From positions 10,553,676 to 10,563,675 of the forward strand of contig CM060342.1 of the NCBI GenBank assembly GCA_030674155.1: a stretch of 10,000 nucleotides of DNA, read 5' to 3'. The translations under genes were made by a program, and so were the position numbers. Source of the stretch: Stramonita haemastoma. Taxonomy: Eukaryota > Mollusca > Gastropoda > Neogastropoda > Muricidae. Below are positions 6,739-10,000 of this stretch, piece after piece. The notes beneath the pieces were generated by a model that worked only from the letters and a program-made list of their open reading frames with translations, was not told where the DNA came from and made no database searches. How positions within the stretch are numbered: the first letter of the stretch is position 1; each line of letters opens with the position of its first letter.

Positions 6739-7204
6739 GGGGGGAGAACGAAAAACAAAACGAACGAGAACCAAAAAAAAAACCCTCACCATAACAGTAT
6801 ACAAAAGAAAACGAAAGAGAGGAAAAAAAAACATACACAAAACATTTCAATGCAAGCCAACAAACCAAAAGCTTTAAAAAAAATGATTATTTAGTAAAGC
6901 GATCAAGAAGCAGATCAATAACTGGTTTTGGCAAAGCAAACCAGAAAGAGAAAATACATTCTTGATAATAAACCGAAAACATTGTAAAGGAAACAACAAG
7001 CGAGTGGAGAGAGTATGACAGCAAGGAAGCAAAGAAGAACAGAGTTGTAGAAGAATAAGAAAGGACGAATGGAGAAAAGATGAGGGAAATTCAAACTTGG
7101 AAACAAAACGGAGACGATCGTAAGCGCAACAGTCAGCAAATGACAGAGCGAGATAAAAAAAAAAAAAACCCATCTAAAGTGGAATTTTAAACATAGAGAA
7201 AGGG
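6739..7204. other. A-rich complex sequence, no gene seen
   Basis: Purine-biased, A-rich sequence with several A runs (for example 6830-6835 and 7155-7168). Minus-strand frames exist (6874-7173, 99 codons) but have low-complexity Phe/Leu/Ser composition and no recognisable domain. No tRNA boxes seen. Confidence 0.45.
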
Positions 7205-7216
7205 TAGAGAGAGTGG

Positions 7217-7217
7217 T

Positions 7218-7269
<52 letters not shown>

Positions 7270-7287
7270 AGAGCAGAGAGAGAGAGC

Positions 7288-7296
<9 letters not shown>
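7217..7296. repeat. (GA)n array
   Basis: About 26 clean GA units, then GA broken by GCAGAGCAGA steps, leading into GACA units. Frames of Glu-Arg repeats here are spurious. Confidence 0.95.
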
Positions 7297-7350
<54 letters not shown>

Positions 7351-7460
7351 GGAAGACAGACAGACAGACAGACAGACAGAAGAACAGAGAGACAGACAGA
7401 AAAGATATTTAAAAAAAAAAAAAAAGACAGACAGACAGACAGACAGAACAGAAGAAAGAA
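7297..7460. repeat. (GACA)n array interrupted by a poly-A segment
   Basis: GACA/CAGA units run from 7297 to about 7400. A short segment GATATTT plus 15 A (7404-7425) follows, and GACA units resume at 7426-7446. It resembles the ACAG array at 5620-5702. Confidence 0.94.
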
Positions 7461-7556
7461 AAGAACAGAAAAATGAAAGAAAAGAAAGAAGAAAGAAAAA
7501 GAAAAGAAAGAAAGAAAAGAAAGAAAGACAAAAAAAGAAAAGAAAGAAAGAAAGAA
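7461..7556. repeat. (AAAG)n-type purine tract
   Basis: AAAG, AAAAG and GAAAGAAA units, no pyrimidines except isolated C and T. It continues the purine-rich strand begun at 7205. Confidence 0.9.
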
Positions 7557-7721
7557 CAAATTGTTGTTGTGATAAAATTAACGTCCCAGCGGAGATTTCC
7601 GATTTAGGGACAGAGATAAACAAAAACTACAGTCGAAGTAAACAGTAAATTTTATAAAGAATGGAAGCAATGACAGAAAAACAAACAAATGAACGAGTGA
7701 AAGGATATGAAGGGAGGAGAA

Positions 7722-7775
7722 AAGAAAAAAAAGAAAGAAAGAAAGAAAGAAAGAGAAAGAAAGAAAGAAAGACAC
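7722..7775. repeat. (AAAG)n microsatellite
   Basis: Clean GAAA units at 7733-7752 and 7757-7771. The preceding 7557-7721 is complex, AT-rich sequence in which I see nothing definite. Confidence 0.9.
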
Positions 7776-7867
7776 AAAATAGGTATAAAATAGAACCAAA
7801 CAAACAAAAAGGCAGAAGAAGCCACACAAAGAAAAATTGTCCAAAAAAACTATCAACAAACAAAAAC

Positions 7868-7978
7868 AAACACACAACACACACACACACCACGCACGCA
7901 CACACACACACAACACACACACAACACACACACACACACACACACACACAAAACACACACACACACACACACACACAC
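7868..7978. repeat. (CA)n array
   Basis: CA repeats interrupted by CAACAC, CACGCACG and AAAC steps. The associated His-Thr and Cys-Val frames are repeat translations. The following 7979-8138 is mixed sequence with a CT-rich patch (8031-8055) and no gene. Confidence 0.95.
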
Positions 7979-8138
7979 TTACTTATCTACTCACTTGCCC
8001 CAAGCCCAACACTTTTCACACCATTGTCAATATCTCTCTCTTTCTCTTTCTCTCAAAGTTCCGTCAGTCCCTTTTCACTCTCCCAACGAAGTAGACGGAC
8101 TGACGTGATGCTAAGTGCCGCACCGTGACGCACACACG

Positions 8139-8167
8139 CACAGCACAGCACAGCACAGCACAGCACA
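8139..8167. repeat. (CAGCA)n pentanucleotide repeat
   Basis: Five clean tandem CAGCA units plus a partial one, ending in CACACGC. Confidence 0.9.
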
Positions 8168-8197
8168 CGCTTCTTACAAACAAGAGGCAGGCTGCGA

Positions 8198-8242
8198 CAG
8201 CAGCATCAGCAGCAACAACAGCAGAAGCAACAGCAGCAGCAG
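8198..8242. repeat. Imperfect CAG/CAA repeat
   Basis: CAG and CAA triplets with one CAT and one AAG. In the frame starting at 8198 it would read as 15 codons, mostly Gln, ended by TAG at 8243. With no exon context this is treated as a microsatellite. Confidence 0.85.
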
Positions 8243-8261
8243 TAGCGGGTCGAGAGTGCTG

Positions 8262-8279
8262 TCGTCAAACGCTTGACGA
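8262..8279. other. Perfect 7-bp inverted repeat
   Basis: TCGTCAA (8262-8268) and TTGACGA (8273-8279) flank a 4-base loop ACGC. It could form a small hairpin but is not followed by a T run, and nothing around it gives a function. Confidence 0.6.
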
Positions 8280-8401
8280 AATCTAGACTGTGAAGAAAAC
8301 ATTGTTTGGTGGTCCAGGTTTTAAGTTTGACTGATGTTTCGGGATAAAAAGAGAAAAAAAAAAGGGAGGTGGGGGGGGGGCGGAATGGGTGAGAGAGAGG
8401 G

Positions 8402-8470
8402 AAATCCAATCAAATCAAGTCAAATATTTATTTCCAGATGGTACATTGAGTAGGCAATAAATTTGCTTTT
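8402..8470 (-). mobile_element. Possible 3' end of a minus-strand retroposon (TTGAT-type tail)
   Basis: Read on the minus strand, complex sequence (GCCTACTCAATGTACC) is followed by AATAAA (8427-8432) and then TTGACTTGATTTGATTGG, a short simple-repeat tail. A poly(A) signal followed by short tandem units is typical of 3' ends of some non-LTR retrotransposons. Only about 70 bp is visible, so the family is unknown. A gene 3' end is the alternative. Confidence 0.4.
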
Positions 8471-8504
8471 TTTCATCAACCCAGAGAGAAAGGGGGGAGA
8501 CACA

Positions 8505-8717
<213 letters not shown>

Positions 8718-8721
<4 letters not shown>

Positions 8722-8850
8722 ATGAATGAAATGAATGAATGAATGAATGAAATGAATGATCTTTATTTTTCAGGGTAACAGAGTAAGTAATAGTAATAGT
8801 TGTTTTGTTGGGGGGGGGGGGGGGGGGGGGGTTCCGGCCCTGCCCTGATT
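8718..8850 (-). mobile_element. Possible 3' end of a minus-strand retroposon with (CATT)n tail
   Basis: The minus strand shows GTTACCCTGAAAAATAAAG with AATAAA at 8762-8767, then CATT units (ATGA/GAAT on the plus strand, 8718-8760), then the (CT)n array. Upstream on the minus strand lie a 22-base C run (8810-8831 as G on the plus strand) and GCCCTGATTAGGG-type sequence. The layout resembles the neighbour at 8402-8470. Length and family cannot be set from this window. Confidence 0.45.
8810..8831. repeat. 22-base poly-G run
   Basis: Twenty-two consecutive G on the plus strand, inside the putative retroposon tail. The length is assembly-sensitive. Confidence 0.9.
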
Positions 8851-9159
8851 AGGGAATAGAAGGGAAAAAAAAAAGACCCCACCAAAACAAAAACATTACA
8901 AAAAGCAAAGATAAAAGCAGAAAGCAAAATACAAAAAAAAAGACAAACAAAATCACCATCACCAAGAATAGAAGTTCAACCTGTGATTGTAAAAAAAAAA
9001 AAAAAGGAGATAAATATACATTCAACAAATGCATAATCCCACTGGGTAAAATAAATACTTATTTAAAGCAAAAGAGACAGATATGTATTCAAAAACACAG
9101 TCATAATCCATAACTGACCCGAACATTATTGTCAAGAGATACACTGGTTATAATCATAT
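8851..9159. other. A-rich sequence, no gene seen
   Basis: A-rich with A runs at 8865-8874, 8933-8941 and 8991-9005. It contains AAATA-type words but no tRNA box. The 61-codon minus-strand Phe/Leu/Val frame at 8849-9034 reflects the A-richness. Confidence 0.45.
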
Positions 9160-9415
9160 GTGGCAGGGCGGTAATTAGATTACTTCCCTTGCGATCGGAA
9201 CTGCCAATCGCAGCGTCGTGGGTGTAACGTTTGGATCCACACCTGTGAATTGTGCGACGTTCTGTATCGTTGGGGGGTGGTCGAAAGCCGTCCTCTGCAT
9301 GCACTTTGCCCATTGCGGTAAAATGTAGTATTTATGCAGCCTGTTTTTAGAGGCCACATTCCCACTGTCTGACCGTGCTGTCGTCGCCGAGAAGTTGTAC
9401 AGAGTCGCGGCAGAT
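9160..9415. other. GC-balanced complex patch of unknown origin
   Basis: This patch has near-balanced base composition within A-rich surroundings and carries no simple repeats. All three minus-strand frames stay open over 9180-9310. The 60-codon frame ending at 9175 has an ordinary amino-acid mix but matches no family I recognise. It may be a fragment of an unlisted repeat, a decayed exon or unique DNA. Confidence 0.35.
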
Positions 9416-9794
9416 CAAATATCTGCACTGTTACACATATTAACTCAAGTAGATTAAAACTGAGAGAGATAGCAGAGAAGAGAGCAACAGGAACAAAAAA
9501 AAAATACATATCAAAACATGTTAACAAATCTTTCTTGCTTTAAAAACAATATTATTATGAAGAAAAGAGCGAAAAATAAACAACAAAAAACTTACAGCAA
9601 ACAAACATTTTGATCAACAACATTATGATGTTACACCCGGACAAGAGAGAAGAGAGAGAGAGAGTTTTAAGAAAGCGGAGGAACAAGCATTTGTCTGTTC
9701 TTTTTTTTTTTAATCTATTCTTTTATGTCGAGATAATGAAATAAGCCCTCACTGTGCTTTTTTACACCTAGTCCCCGAATGTATGCGATTTTGT
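9416..9794. other. AT-rich sequence with short GA repeat, no gene seen
   Basis: AT-rich, with A runs at 9495-9503, a short (GA)n at 9646-9664 and a T run at 9701-9711. No supported gene or RNA. Confidence 0.45.
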
Positions 9795-10000
9795 AACTTT
9801 TGTCATCTGTTCCCACCGGCACACAATGGCCTACTCTTTCGAAAAGCGGAACAGGTTTTAACGTGTGCACAAGATGTTCTGCATGCGTTCGTACACGGGA
9901 CCTTGGTTCATAGTCTCATCTGAAGGACTTATTCTTTGGTGTGGGGGGAGGGGGGGGGGGGTAGTGGAGTCTGCACTGATTTTAATCCCAGGGGGAAAAT
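9795..10000 (-). mobile_element. tRNA-derived SINE, family A, copy 3, truncated by window end
   Basis: The minus strand carries the family A central block at 9844-9925 (AGATGAGACTATG, CAAGGTCCCGTGTACG, GCATGCAGAACATCTTG, GCACACGTTAAAACC) and the 3' part GAAAGAGTAGGCCATTGTGTGCCGG. This is the closest match in the window to copy 1. Between block and head it has a C-rich linker (G-rich on the plus strand, 9941-9961) instead of the AGTTTGACGAAAAG segment of copies 1 and 2. The B box region near 9971-9984 is decayed, and the A box lies beyond the window. Confidence 0.82.

Noticed and set aside
8198..8245. Exon encoding polyglutamine
   Set aside because: Mixed CAG/CAA codons are suggestive, but a TAG follows immediately and no splice sites or flanking coding sequence are seen.
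9190..9212. 6-bp inverted repeat TGCGAT/ATCGCA as an operator or terminator
   Set aside because: Short stem, 11-base loop, no T run and no adjacent gene; expected by chance in a window of this size.

Overview
This is eukaryotic, non-coding, repeat-dominated DNA. The best guess for the source is a mollusc, most likely a gastropod. That rests on (i) dense, long and mixed microsatellites with no bacterial-style gene packing, (ii) several tRNA-derived SINE copies with intact or decayed RNA polymerase III A and B boxes, and (iii) the resemblance of their central regions to repeats I recall from marine snail genomes. The taxon is an inference and no search was run. I find no protein gene I can support. 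The long open frames are almost all translations of simple repeats (poly Cys-Val, Ser-Leu-Phe, Glu-Arg-Lys and the like), and the few in complex sequence lie inside repeats or look like no family I know.

Layout. 1-59 is a (CTA)n array. 346-786 is a tRNA-derived SINE on the minus strand (family B), with a separate repeat fragment beside it at 276-339. 1008-1281 is a plus-strand SINE (family A). 1391-1982 is a 592-bp (CA)n-(CT)n-(CA)n compound microsatellite. 2205-2883 and 3043-3490 are two related TTC-rich arrays with shared complex interruptions. 3495-4295 is a long complex element with a tRNA-like head on the minus strand; its far end runs straight into the second TTC array. 4428-4488 is a second copy, inverted, of the 276-339 fragment. 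4559-4892 holds TTTG-rich sequence, a 23-base C run and a CAC repeat. 5000-5251 is a second family A SINE (minus).

From 5575 to 6250 there is a chain of (TA), (ACAG), (ACAT), (TA) and (TG) repeats, including about 36 TA units. 6508-6738 is a GAA/GGA purine array, the inverted counterpart of the TTC arrays. 7205-7558 is (GA)n-(GACA)n-(AAAG)n, followed by AAAG, CA, CAGCA and CAG/CAA repeats up to 8242. 8402-8470 and 8718-8850 look like 3' ends of two minus-strand retroposons, each with AATAAA and a short simple-sequence tail, separated by about 210 bp of (GA)n. 8851-9794 is mostly A-rich, with one GC-balanced patch at 9160-9415. 9795-10000 is a third family A SINE (minus), cut by the window edge.

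Simple sequence occupies roughly 37% of the window by my hand count. No genes work together here. The useful biology is the relation between the two SINE families (a similar central block), the long tRNA-headed element, and the microsatellites that begin at retroposon tails.
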